Shown: positions 47,412-60,240 of the stretch, piece after piece
Layout of the letters: the number at the start of each line of letters is the position of its first letter
Position numbering within the stretch: position 1 is the stretch's first letter
NCBI GenBank assembly: GCA_011316305.1
Contig: SAUG01000048.1
Location: forward strand, 124,001 to 188,000
DNA length: 64,000 bases
Direction of reading: 5' to 3'
Source: Rusavskia elegans
Taxonomy: Eukaryota > Ascomycota > Lecanoromycetes > Teloschistales > Teloschistaceae
The notes under the pieces: generated by a model
Seen by the model: only the letters and a program-made list of their open reading frames with translations
What the model was told of the DNA's origin: nothing
Database searches by the model: none
Position numbers and translations under genes: made by a program

Positions 47412-48599
47412 ATTACCTTTCTTTTAGTAATATTATTCCCGATATTACGCTATATCTGTCTATATATTTATAGTATTTATTAAATAAATCTATTAACTTT
47501 ATAGTCAGCTATAAAAATTAAAAAGAGTAAAAAAAAAGAATTATTCTTTAGCTATTATTATAATAGGCTCCTATCTATATATAATTATACTTTAGTTATA
47601 TAGATATATATTATAATAAAGCTAAAAAAAGATAATACTACTATAATTTAAATATAGATTTTCTAAAATTCGCTAGATAATTCGAAACGTATTACTATTA
47701 TACTATAGTACCGACTAAATTAATATTATAACTTTATTCTATTATATATTTTTAAAGAAATATATTATATCTATAGATATATACTATATTCGTATATCTA
47801 TACGTATATAGTTTATAAATAATACTAGATAAAAACTCTAATAAATATAATTAAACCCGAATCTAATATAAGTATTCGAAGATTTTAAATAGTAAATAAA
47901 TATTCGGAGCGATACGGTTCCGACGTATTAGTAATAATATAATAATATTTTATTTTATAAAAGTTTTGATTTCCTATAACTTATTTATTTAAATATTTCT
48001 TTTTCGTCTATACGAATTATTCTATCTATTATATATATAAATATATTTTAACTTCTATATATTAGATATTTTTATTACGCTATAAATAATAGAGATTCTA
48101 TTATTTATCTACGTCCTATTTTTAAATATATAAAAGATTATTTTACTAATATCTATAAAAAATACTATAAAAATAGAAAAAGATTTTTAGACTATGAAAT
48201 TATATAGCTACCTCGATTCTATCGCTTTAAAGCTAATATAATAGATACTTTATATTTTTAATACGGCTATCCGATAAATAATTAGTATTTATCGATTTAT
48301 AGTATTAAATAATAAAAAGCTTTCTTTTAATAACTATAAAATTATAAAAAGGCTTATTATAGATATTATAAACGTTTTTAAATATATTCCGATATTAGAT
48401 ACGATACTATATAATCTAACCTAGAAGTCGGATAATTTTAAATATTTTATAGAGATTTTAAATTCGATTCTATAACGTCTAGACGTATATAAATATACGA
48501 ATAAAAATCTGATTAGAGAAAATATAGCTATATAAAATAGAATAGTAATTCTAGAAACTAAAATTAGAAATCTAAAATTTTAGCGCCCTTTAGATATAT

Positions 48600-49400
48600 C
48601 TTTTTCTCCCGGCTTTAACTTTTTATACGGATTTTTATTTTTACTATTACTATTCGTCCCGCGTTCGCGTTATAAAAATTCTATCCTGCCGGCGGTATCT
48701 AGACTTCTACCTTTTAGAATAAATACTACTAGTATCCCGGCGGTAGCTTCGACGTCTACTATAGTACTCTGTTCTACTATTATATTACGTCCGTTTTTTA
48801 ACTGTCCGAAGCCTTTAAATATAATTTATAATCTTCTATATAAGGTAGCTAATCGCTAACGTATTATTATAAAATCGGAAAATATCTTTCGGATCTTCGC
48901 GCCTCTAATTATAGACCGATACGAATAGTATCTATTTTATCTTCCTACTAGTATAGCTCGAGACCTTTCCGATAATAAAGCCCTCTAGACGCGAATACCT
49001 ATTTTCGGATATCCTATACTATTAATAGTATAACCGACACCTACTATTAAAATTTCCTTGAATAAGTCGACGCTTTTTTTATCTATCTAGTTACTTTCTA
49101 AACTGCTATAACCTTCTAGTAAATTATTCCGCGCGTTTAAAGGCTATAATAATAAAAAGCTATATCGAATATCGCCTCTATATACTATTAAGTAAAAGAA
49201 AGATCTATATTCGTTTCCGGTAGTTCTCGTATATATATCGCCTGTTATTCTTTCCTAGTCCCCGTTAACTCTTTTACGCGCGGCTTCGAGGGCGCCGGAG
49301 GTATCCGGATCCTAGCCTCTAGAAATTAGATCTACTAGTACCCCGGCCCTTTAGATAATTTCGTCGGTAAATAGTCTAATATTTTTTAATATTTTTAATT
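48600..49400. other. Less AT-rich part of element A between integrase and 3' LTR
   Basis: Richer in C and G (many CCGG, GCGC and CGCG words) than the rest of the block, with few CpA/TpG. I could not recognise a protein on either strand. It could be the element's 3' region or a further insertion without visible ends. Confidence 0.4.
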
Positions 49401-50449
49401 TTATTTATAAATCTTTTTAGATTATCTTTTTAGTAGCGTACCGAAAGATTATCTTCTCTATACTATTTCTCCTATCTATTACCGGATAAAAAGATAGTAT
49501 AGACTAGGAGTTCGCTATAAAGCTAGGTTATCTACGTCGTCGTAGATATCTAAAAATAAGAAAGCGGGACTTATATTATAGAAAATAGATATAAAGATAT
49601 TATTATAGACTTTATAAAATAATTCGAATAAATCCTATTTAATTATAAATCTATTTCTAGATATATATATTATACGTATACTCTATAAACGCCTAACGTC
49701 TATAATTATAGCTTATTTCCGTTAAATTCTATCTTTTTTACGCTTTTTTATTAGAGAGTCATCCTAATTATATATCTCGATAAACTTTTAGATATTTTCG
49801 AAGTTTTTCTATAGCTACTAGGAATTATATTCTTTTAATTATCCAGTCTATTTAACTAGATATTTAGCTTTTAAATCTTCGCCTTTTTTAGATTTCGTAA
49901 ATCTTTTATTTAAAATAGCTTCTACTTTCTATTCCTCTTTATTATCGATAAAGTCCGGTTATAAATATTATAGTAATTCGCTATTTTAATAGTAATAGAA
50001 CTTTTCTAATAAAGATATATAAAAGGTATTATAGATTTTTAATCTAATTAAAAAAACTAACCGGTAAATTTAAAAGCCTATATATTTTATAATCCGATAT
50101 AAATCTGCGAATTTAAAGGTAATCTTTTATAATTATTTAAATTTTTGGTTTTTTATAGATAATAGTATTAAATTACTAATTTTATATTCTATCTATAATT
50201 ATTTTTTATTATAGTATTTAGTCTAATTTATCTAAACTTTTTTTTAGTTCGTATATATCGATTTATATATTTTTTATAGATTTACGATTTTCTTTTTTAC
50301 TACTAGTATCTTTATATTTACTATTTCTATTTCTACGGTATTATTTTTAACGTTTTCGAATATTATATTAGAGTTATAGTCTATTAGCGTTTTAAAAGAA
50401 AATATCTTTATAATACTAAATTCGCTATTATTATAGACGAATTTAATTA

Positions 50450-51250
50450 AAGATAAAAGTTTAGCCTAGTTTTTCTATTTTTTATAAATATATATCTTTA
50501 GATAATATTCTAGTAACTAATTCTATTTTTCTATCTATCTATCTATTTAAAAATAGAACGCGGTATTTAAACGACCTTTAATCTTTAGATAATAGTAGAC
50601 CTCTGACTAGAATTTACTTATAAAAAGCGAGCCTCTATCGCTAATAATTCTATTAGAAATAAATCCTTTATACTAAAGTTTATTGATAATAAATTCTATA
50701 AAATTCTTTATATTATTTATTTTACGATATAGAATATACCTCGCTATTTTAGTAAATCGATCGACAGCTACTAGTACTAAATCTACTATATCTCGAAAGT
50801 ATCGAATAGATAGTAATCTAGTAATAAAATCTATCGTTATCTTTTTTTATAGTTATATAAAGTATAGAAAATTTTAGAACTTTCTATATAGTTTATATCT
50901 ATAGACTTTAACTCGTTAATAGATATTATATATTTCTATATATTTTCTAATATATTTAGATAGTTTCGGCTAGCTATAGCTACGATAAATAAATAATAAA
51001 GTTTACTAATACCCGAAATATCTAGCTATAGAATTATTATAGTATTTTACTAGAAATTCTATATATAGTATCTTATCTTTATATATATATAAAGATTTTT
51101 TATAAAAGAGAAAACTAATTTCTATTTCTATATTCTATAATCCGGCTTTTTTTTTTAATTTACGTTTAATAGTTTATATACGCTTCTAAATATCGGCGTC
51201 CCGACTTTAAAGCTAAATAAATATATCGCGTATACTAGAAGTTATTTTAC
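50450..51250 (-). pseudogene. Integrase remnant of element A
   Basis: The minus-strand reading (with many stops) shows the gypsy integrase order: NSIARYFGY (zinc-binding region, damaged), ITIDFITRL, LVAVDRFTKIARYI, NRIISDRGSLFISKF and YYLKIKGRLNTAF. It includes two residues of the catalytic triad region (DF, DRG). Non-functional as read. Confidence 0.8.
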
Positions 51251-51819
51251 TATAAGCTGTTTTATTAATAGCAGCCTTTCGCGCCGTTTAATATAGAATA
51301 CCTAGCCTGTAGTCTATATTTCTAGTAATAGGGTTTATTTTATTATCGTATCCTTCGTCGAAAATAGTTATCGCTAACCTATCGCTACCGCGTCGGCGGC
51401 CCGTCGTACCCGGAGGTAATCTCGATATATAAAATATATCGCGTCCTTTCTATAATAATAGAAAGTTAATTCTATTATTTTTAGAATTTTTAAACTCTAT
51501 TAAAGGTTTCTTAAACCCTCTAGTTATATACCTGCGTAAAATATAATTAACTCGAACCTTTTATATAGTAAACGATTCGCTATTAGATTTATAGCTAGTA
51601 AAATTTAGCTTTCGCTAAAGTATAAATAATATTATTTAAATTTAAAGATTAATATCTTTATAATCCGGCTTTCTAGAAGGCGGATTAGCTAGATTAATCT
51701 TTTCTAGATAATAGAAGATATCGAAATCTATAGCAGTTAATTTAATAATCTAGTAATATTATCGAATATTAAACTTTTTAACTTTTATAAAATCCCGAAG
51801 GTTATTATAATCTATCTAG

Positions 51820-52830
51820 ACTTTAACTATATACCTCGCGCCTTCGAAGTAATATTTCTATTATTCGAAAATTTTAATAATAGCGAATAGTTCTATATTA
51901 TAGGTTTTATAATTATATTCGGTAGGAATTATTTTCTTCGATTAGAATATAATTAAACGCTAGTAACTATTTTTATTAGATTAAAATATAATTTTAACTA
52001 ATCCGATTCTAGAAATATTAGTTTCGATATAGATTTCTTTTTCGGGATCGAAATACTATAATATTCTAGTAGTATTAAAAGCGCGCTTTAGTTCTTTAAA
52101 AGCCTTTTAAATTTTAATAGTTTAGCGAAGCGGTTCCGACTTCTTTCCGGCTACGCTTTCTATAAGTAAACTCGTTAGAGGCGCTATAATCCGGGAATAC
52201 TAGTAAATAAAACGCCGGTAAAAGTTTATAAACTCTAGGAAAACCTATATCTTACGATAAATCTTCGGAACCAGCTATTTTTTAATAGTTATTACTCGTT
52301 CTAGGTCTATCGATATATCTTCCGTAGATATAATAAAGCCTAAAAACTCTATACTTTTAATATTAAAAGTATATTTTTTAAAATTAAAATATAGCTATAT
52401 ATTCCGAAGCTTTCGAACGATCTATCTAATATATTCCTAATATTTTTCTTCCGAATTAAAAAAGATTAGAATATTATCTAGATAGACTATATAGTATATA
52501 TTAACTAATTTTCCTAAAGTCCGATTAATATAGGTCTAGAATATTATAGATATATTAATAAAATCGAAAGATATTATAAAATATTCGAAATATCTATATT
52601 TTATATAAAACGCGGTTTTTTATTCGTTACCTTTTTTAATCCGGACTCGATAGTAGGTATCTTTAATATTATATTTAGAAAAATACTTTACCTCTAATAA
52701 TCAATCTAGGATCTCTAAAATAAAAGGTAAAGGATAACGGTTTTTAATCGTTACTTTATTAAAACCTCTATAGTCGATATATATACGAAAACTACTATCT
52801 TTCTTTAATATAAAAAGGATTAGAACTTCT
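51820..52830 (-). pseudogene. Reverse transcriptase and RNase H remnant of element A
   Basis: Minus-strand fragments in gypsy order: FRIYIDYRGFNKVTIKNRYP (52728-52800), YLDNILIF (the YxDD site, second D now N, about 52475-52500), EFLGFIIS (about 52320-52380), then PTEYNYKTYNIELFAIIKIF of RNase H (about 51850-51940). Interrupted by many TAA/TAG codons. Confidence 0.88.
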
Positions 52831-55253
52831 ATAGAAAATATTAAATAGCGAATCCAGCCTTTTTTTAAAGTACTATCTAGATAATTACGTAGTTTATTAA
52901 ACTCGCGTTTAAATAAACTATAAATCGGGCTATATAGTAAATTTTATCTATCTAATTCGATTATATAATCGGTATTTTTAAATAGCGGTAAGGAATCTAC
53001 TAGATATATATTATAAACTTCGATCTCTTTATATATAGATTCTAGAATCGACGGTTCGGGCCGCTATATATTTTTATCGTCTTTATTTTTATCGGCGCCG
53101 TTAGCTCCCGCCTATATAGCGGTATCGTTATTAAATTTTATATATACGCCGGTAATCGATATTATATATACTAATATATATTTCTCGGCCTATAATATAT
53201 AGATAAAGACTACCGGTAAATTAATACTAAAGCGGGTTAACCGTTTTATATCTATCTAATTATCTTATATTATTTTATTATAGATAGGAAATCGCTATTA
53301 TTCGAATTCTAGGTCTATAGCTATATATATCTAATATAAAACTAGTATATCTAGAAGGATATCGTATTTATTAGTCGTATCTAGAATATAGAATCGCGAT
53401 ATATAAGTTTCCCGACGGTTCTAACTATCTATTATTATCTAGCTTAAATCGTATATTCTATAACAGACAGTACGCTAATTTCTAATCTATTAAAAATAGA
53501 GTTTTTTAATTTTTTAAATTAATTCCAGGTCGTATTAAATAATAAAAGATTAAGAAACGATATTAATTTAGAAGCCTAGATCTAGGAATATTTTAATTCT
53601 ACCGTACCCTTTTATTAGTAACTCGATAAATACTTTTATTAAGAGGCCGTTCCTTACTTTAATTTATTTATTCTAGGCGGTTATCGAAGCTATAACTGGC
53701 CTTTCTGGTTTTTTAACTGGTTAGTATTACTAGGGTTACTTTTTATCGTATTAACGGTAAACTTTTTAAAAGACCTATTACTATTAATATAAGAATTATT
53801 AAACCCCCGATTACTTTAATTTTAGTTTTAGTTTTTAGAGTAACTTTTAGACTAATAATCTATACTGCTATAAATATAATATATACCCGATTTATTATCC
53901 CGTTTACGTTTCCCCGAGTCGATATTACTAATATTAGGAATACCTCTTCTACCGATATTATTCCGACCTTTTTACGATCGGCCTCCCCGGTTCCGGTTCT
54001 CGAAGCTTCGAGAATTCCTTTTATTATACGGAGGTAGGTTAAGTCTTTTAATAGAAGAATTCTACTATTACTCTAATATCGCTTTATCTATATTTTCCTA
54101 TTAAATAGCCTAAACTATCTATTTATTATAGCCGAAATCTTTTAATTTCGTATTTTAAATTTATATAGTACGCTGCAGCTCCGGATAAATCTAAAAAAAA
54201 AAAAAGATCGAGCGCTATTTTTCCGATAAAGGAGATAGCTAGGCTTTTAATAATATAAAGAAATTATAGAATTCTAAAATATTTTAGTTTTTATTTTATA
54301 TTATATAAAGATATTTCGTTGCGGTATCTAATAAATAAAATTTAGAATCGGTAGTAAAATTTAAAAGAAAATCTATAAATTTATTTTATAATATATCGTT
54401 AAAGATATTTTTATTAATAAAGGACTCCTTTTTTTCGAGCTATCGGTTTAATTTCTAACCTTTAACGAAGTCCTAGACCTATCGGATTTAATCTATATAG
54501 GCGGATAAAATATCGAATTTATAAAATTAATTTTTATAGAATTCGATCTATTTATAGTATTTTTTAAAAGTTATCTTATTACCGTATTTTTTAAGCTCTT
54601 TAATTTTAAGTTTTAATAAAGTTTAAAACGCTCGCGAAAATCTAATAGCCGGTTTAAAAGAAAATTAATTAGTATCTAAAATATAATTCGGATTTATTAT
54701 ACGGAAAACCTCTATTCTATAATATATTTTTAAAAGAGTTTTCTTTTTCGCTACTATTTAAATTTCTAAAATTCGAAGTTTTTTATTATTATTAGATTCG
54801 TCGCTATTATCTCCCCTATTATTCGGATTATTCGGGTTATTACTACTATTAGATAATTAACCTGTAAAGATTTTTAAAGAAGTATTTCTATTAGACTATA
54901 ACTAGCTATTAGACGGCTACTATTAATAAATTTAACTATCGAAAATAGTATAATCTTCCGATACGCTAGCGACGAAGTTATTATAAAATTCTGATTAGCT
55001 TCCTTAAATAATAGAAAATAAACTAAGGTTTTTTTTACCGGACGTCTTCGGAGTAGATAGATTATATTTATCGGATTAATCCGTAATATCTATAATCCGC
55101 GGTTTAATAATTTTAGCGCTAGTTTAGAATAGACCTATCTAAAGCGCTTTACTATAGCTATAACTACTATAAATACTATAAATCGATATCGATATAGTTA
55201 TACTATAAATAATATATACCGAACTAAAAACGTTTAAAATAATAAATTAGAAC

Positions 55254-55493
55254 TATTAAATAGATATATTTCTAGGATAGTATACGATTATAGACTAGGC
55301 GAAATATATATTATAGAACTAATTTATATCCTAGAAAGACTGGAGTATAGCCTAGTAATAAAGGAAAGGGAAAAAGCGGGGAAAAATCGAGATCCGATAC
55401 GCTAGCGACGCTCTAGCGACTAGGCGGCGAGCCTCGTCTCCAAGCGTCCTAATTATATTTCTAAAGTCTATATAACGCGTTTGGCGCTTTATA
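55254..55493 (-). repeat. LTR of element A, right copy (5' LTR)
   Basis: 240 bp, partner of 47172-47411; followed by the TCTAT duplication. Confidence 0.92.
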
Positions 55494-56019
55494 TCTATAC
55501 TAGTTATTATATTACGGTCTATAGCTTTTCTTTTTAACTAGATACTAGAAGCGCTAGTATATTTTTCGCCGATTTATAATTCGTTTTATTTCGAACTAGT
55601 TAAAATCTTTTTCCGGAAATTCTATTTCGATAGTAGAAAGTTTATTATTAACCGGAAGCCAGTTAAAAGGATTATTGCCGATAGATACTAGTTCTAATTA
55701 AATTATAGAAATAATAAAATAGATTTTTATAGTAGTAGAAAATTCTAATTCGTATACGAAGTATCCGATTTTATAAATTATTTTAAATAGACTAGTTTAT
55801 TAATACGAAAGCTTTTAATTAGTAATATCTAGCAGCGTATATCTATAATAAAACTTTAGAAAAACTTTATTATCTGGTTTAAAGGACCTAGCGTTATATA
55901 GGTTATTATAATAGACTTTAGAAAAAACGGTACTAAAAGCTATTATATTTTCTACTTCTACGCGTTGAATAGATTTTAGATATTCTATATTTTTCGGTAG
56001 TAGGTCCGATAAAATACTA

Positions 56020-56580
56020 ATCGTATCTTTAAATCGAAAGCCTAGTACTAGTTTATTAAAGGCTGTACTAGTAGCGAAGCTTGTTATATTATTAAATACG
56101 AATTATAGAAATAAAATAGCTTTAATCTAATCTTTATCCGGATATTCTATAAATTAGAAACGGAAATTAATTTCTACTATTTAATTAATTCGTTCCGATT
56201 ATCTATCGGTTTAGAAGTAATATATTATAGATACTAGAATTTTTATTTCTAGCTTTTAAAAAATCTAGCGCTAGAAAGATAATATAAATTTATAATCTCT
56301 ATTACTAATAATAGTTAATAGAATTCTCTAATTATATTCGAATAAAACTATAATAATAAAGTTCGCCTAATTAACTATAAAATAAATAATCTATCTAGAA
56401 ATTAGTAAAATCTTTTTAATATATTTATATATAATCGTTAGTATATAAACTTTTGTAGAAAACATCGTAGATAACGTAAATATAAAGTCTATCGTAATTA
56501 TATAAAACGGTACTTTCGGAAAAATTAGATTAAAGAAACTATAAAATCTATACCGCTTTATTTAATTTAACTAGTATTAC
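56020..56580 (-). pseudogene. Integrase remnant of element B
   Basis: Minus-strand fragments in one frame: PFYIITIDFIFTLST, LLTIISNRDYKFILSF, a degraded TDR-SERIN segment, and FNNITSFATSTAFNKLVLGF. This is the gypsy integrase core and its downstream segment, interrupted by stops. Confidence 0.8.
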
Positions 56581-57129
56581 TAGCAGTATTCTATATATTT
56601 TTTAATCTTTTTATATATATTATAAATAAAGATTAATAAATAGAATTCCTTGTAAATACGATAATATTTTTAATAATACCGATTATATACTTTACTAATA
56701 ACTTCGCCTATAAATTTATCCGGAATATAGAATTAATTTCGGCTATTTCTAAAAACGTAATAACGAAATTTATTATATATTCGAAAATTAATATCTAGTA
56801 TACGATATTTATTATTTTTAATATTAGAATTTAGTTTCTAAATTTATAGTATTATAATAGTTTTAGTCTATCGTTTATTATTAGCGTAGCTTTCCTTAAT
56901 ACGCTATTTAAATTCGTTTACTATTTCGACGAACGTTATATAATATATCGGTATAATAGTATCCGGAACGTATTATAGGATATCTTTTTTATTATTAAGT
57001 TTAGTATTTCTATATAGTACGTCTAGAATATCTTCTTTATTTTTAACCGGCGTATAGAAGACCTTCGTTTCGAGTTATAATAAAATATTAGGAACGATAT
57101 TAGTTTTGTCTACTTTATAGCGTAATTTA

Positions 57130-57740
57130 ATATTAAAAGCCGAAAGATACTATAATATATAAACGAGTTTTAGATTTAGTTTATCGGTATTTATTATTTT
57201 AAATAAAATCTATTTCGAAATTAAAACCGCCGCCGAATAATTAGTATATATAATTACTAGTAGCTTTAATAATAAATCGATAAAATAGCGAGCTTTTCTT
57301 ACTACCTAGACGATTCTAGCGACTTCTAATTCGGTAGACTAATAATTCTATTCGGCGCTATTAAGGTATTTACTTAGAAATATTATTAGCTATATCTTTA
57401 TAAATAGAAAGTCTTTATCGAAATCTTTTTTAATATAATAGATAATTACTATAAAGCCGAATTACTTTAATATATCCAGGTCGATATAGAACTTTTTCGT
57501 AGAATCGAAATAATAGAAAAAGATTAATAGTTCGAACGCTATTTATAATATCCGAAATAATTCCTTTTCTTCTAAAATAGAATTATATTTTAACTTTATT
57601 AATTAGAGTTTACGTTTAAGTTCTTTAAAGCCTCGTCCGAGTCCTTTTATAAACAGAGTCTTTTTTTTCTATAAAGGCTCGGAAAGCTATATATATCCTA
57701 CGATTATATAACGCAACCAGTTAATTATTTCGAAATAGAT
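57130..57740 (-). pseudogene. RT thumb / RNase H remnant of element B
   Basis: The minus-strand reading contains, in order, LTGCVI, a helical segment, KVLYRPGYIKVIRLYSNYLL, PRRIELLVYRIRS and YRFIIKATSNYIY-like stretches. These follow the RNase H-like part of fungal gypsy polyproteins after the stops are read through. The MITE at 57750 lies immediately before it in the coding direction. Confidence 0.65.
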
Positions 57741-57749
57741 TTCTAGATC

Positions 57750-58353
57750 TATCAGCGAATTCTAAAATGGATTTTTAAATTAGACCGGCTGACAGCTATT
57801 TCAATCTAAATAATCTAAAAATCCAAAAAGTAGATTTTTAATAGATTAGAGTTTTAATAGTATCTATAGTACGAATATCTGCTTAATGAATAGCCTAAAA
57901 TAGAATCTATATATAAACTAAAAATAAACCTATATAATCTAATTCGAAAATAAAGTTTAGCGGCCGCCGCTAAAAGCGGAAATAACGGAAATCGGATATT
58001 TATTTAATAAACTATATTAGACCTATTCTAGTTAGATTCTAGTAAGAAAATCTACTATTTTCGATCTAGACGAAGCTAATCTAGTAGTATATATAGATAT
58101 ATACAGGCCTACTAACTAATAAAGATTTAAATAAATTTAAAATCGAATTTCTAAATCTTTTTAGCCGATTTTAACCGTTTTAGCTATTTAGCTATCTTAG
58201 CCGTCTTAGCCGCGTAGCTACGCAGCTTCGGGTATATTCGAAACCGGCTAATAAGCCGTTTATAAACCGCTTTTAACTATACCGGCTGAGAACCGGCTAA
58301 AATAACTAAAACGGTTAAAACCGACTTTAAACCGGTTTTGGAAAATGCTGATA
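57750..58353. mobile_element. MITE-like element nested in element B
   Basis: About 604 bp. The left end reads TATCAGCGAATTCTAAAATG and the reverse complement of the right end reads TATCAGCATTTTCCAAAAC, an imperfect inverted repeat. Flanking TA on both sides fits a Tc1/mariner-type target. It still holds CpA/TpG dinucleotides that its surroundings lack. There is no coding potential. An internal fold-back (58158-58205 against 58270-58340) shares an AACCGTTTTAG core. Confidence 0.6.
58158..58340. repeat. Imperfect fold-back repeat inside the MITE-like element
   Basis: The left arm contains GATTTTAACCGTTTTAGCTA; the reverse complement of the right arm contains GGTTTTAACCGTTTTAGTTA. The loop holds the palindrome GCGTAGCTACGC near 58213. 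Confidence 0.65.
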
Positions 58354-59869
58354 TCCTATAGATATTTAGAAAAAATCTTTTCCGAAATAGCTTTAATCTT
58401 ATCTTTTAAGGTAGTTATTTCTAGTATATTAACGCGTTATCTAAATAAACGAATTAAAAGATATCTTATAAATAATTTAAAAAGCGTAAAGTTTATTTAT
58501 TTTTCCCGGAATAGAGCGAAAATTTAATCTAGATATTTTAGATACTTTTTTAAACTATATAAAAAAATTATAATATTATTTATATAGACTTTAGTAAAAT
58601 CTTTAAATAAATGAAATAGTTTATCGGTCTAGCGCTATATATACGGCGGTAAACTTTTATATTCTATAAATACTACCGAAATTTATTTCTATCCGCGATA
58701 AAAAACTATAGTAAATTTATAATAATTATAGTATTAGATTCTAAACTAATAAAACTATTCTATAGTATTAATAATAGAAATATAGAAATACTTTAATACT
58801 AAAATAATAATATCTATTTATAGTAAAAAAAGATTACTATCTATTTCCGTAATAGTATTAAAGTTTCGGATATTAATTACTATTCGTTCCTTTTTTATAC
58901 TATCTAAGAAAGTTTTCTATACTACGAAAATAAAATATATAAAAGGCGTTAGCTATTTAAAATATTCTATTTTATTTTATTTACAGAATTTATTAAAGAT
59001 TTTACTAAATTTAATATAGTTTATATAGTTTAGATTATAAACTTTTAAAGACGTAGATTTTATTTTTTTCTTTAAAAATATTAGTATCTATTCCTTTTTA
59101 GAAATATCTACTATAGCTTTTTTATCGGTAAATATATTTTAGTATTTTTTAATAATAGTAGCTAGTTATTACGCTATTAATAGTTTACCGTAAACCGTAA
59201 TACTATTAGATGGACGGTATTCTAATTTAAAATTAATAGATATAATAAAGGAAATTAATTTAGCGAATTTAATATTTTTAACTAGATTTACGCTAAATCT
59301 CGCTAAATTTTTACTAAAATTTACTTTATTAGCCGGATAGAAAATATTCTAATTTATTAGAATATTCCGCGTACTAATTATATTAGGTAATTTTAGATAA
59401 TATACGATTCTATTTTATATAATCGCGGTAGTAGTAAATATCGCTATAATTCTAATAACTATCTTTTTTACTAATTTTTTAATAGTATATTTAATTATAT
59501 TTTATATTAATTTTGCTATAAACGGAATTAGATTAGAAATAGCGGTATAGTATTTTTTATACCGATTTTTAATAACTTTTCTAAACCGAGTTTATTTAAA
59601 TAAAACTACCGATAAGTAGTTTATATTATAGATATTTACGAAGTTAAATAAAGCGTCGACTATATAGATAAAAACGCTACTATTAAAGCTAAAGTTTATT
59701 TTCGGAATTAACTTTAATTTTGATTTAAAAAAGAAATTACGATTTCCGAAAATATCGTTTTAATATTATATTAAAACTCGTATAATTCTATAAGATTTTA
59801 AAATAATATTACTTTAAATTCTAATAATATATTTAAAGTTAGACTCTTTATATATATAGGAATTAAAGT

Positions 59870-60240
59870 TAATTTTAAAATTTTTATAACTGCCGATAAT
59901 AATTTACTATTTTTAATAATCTAAAATTATTCTTTCCGGAATTAAAATATCTATATCTAGTAGTAAATTAGTTTATAGATTTTTAACGATATAGATTTCC
60001 TATATAAATTCTATAATAGCTAAATCGCCTTTTAAATAGAAAGTAAAAATAGTAAATTTATCGATTCGATAGATTTATTCGCCTATACTATATATAAAAA
60101 TCTTTTTTAGTAGTTTTTTAATTTTAATACCTTCTAAAATTAATTTTCTATCGGCTATTAATATTATATATTCTAAATCAATATATATATTTTTAGTATT
60201 AGATATATTTAAATAGAAAGCTAATAGAAAAGCGGTATAA
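59870..60240 (-). pseudogene. Aspartic-protease region remnant of element B
   Basis: The minus-strand reading shows LADRK/ILEGIKIKKLL-like sequence, IYIVKNL, TNLLLDIDILIPERIILDY and IIIGSYKNF. The order resembles the retropepsin and linker region of fungal gypsy polyproteins (…NMLIGNDI…PEG…ID…IGSC). The catalytic DSG is not clearly readable. Confidence 0.5.

Larger units (their letters stand above)
47172..55493 (-). mobile_element. Ty3/gypsy LTR retrotransposon A (RIP-mutated), inserted in element B
   Basis: 8322 bp with equal-length 240 bp LTRs and a 5 bp target duplication TCTAT (47167-47171 and 55494-55498). The minus strand carries RT, RNase H and integrase in gypsy order. It lies between the integrase and the 3' LTR of element B, so it is younger than B. 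Confidence 0.9.

Noticed and set aside
50683..50877. 64-codon ORF inside the AT-rich block
   Set aside because: Antisense to the integrase remnant of element A; a chance survivor in RIP-mutated DNA.
58345..58527. 60-codon ORF inside the AT-rich block
   Set aside because: Starts at the edge of the MITE-like element and runs antisense to element B; no domain.
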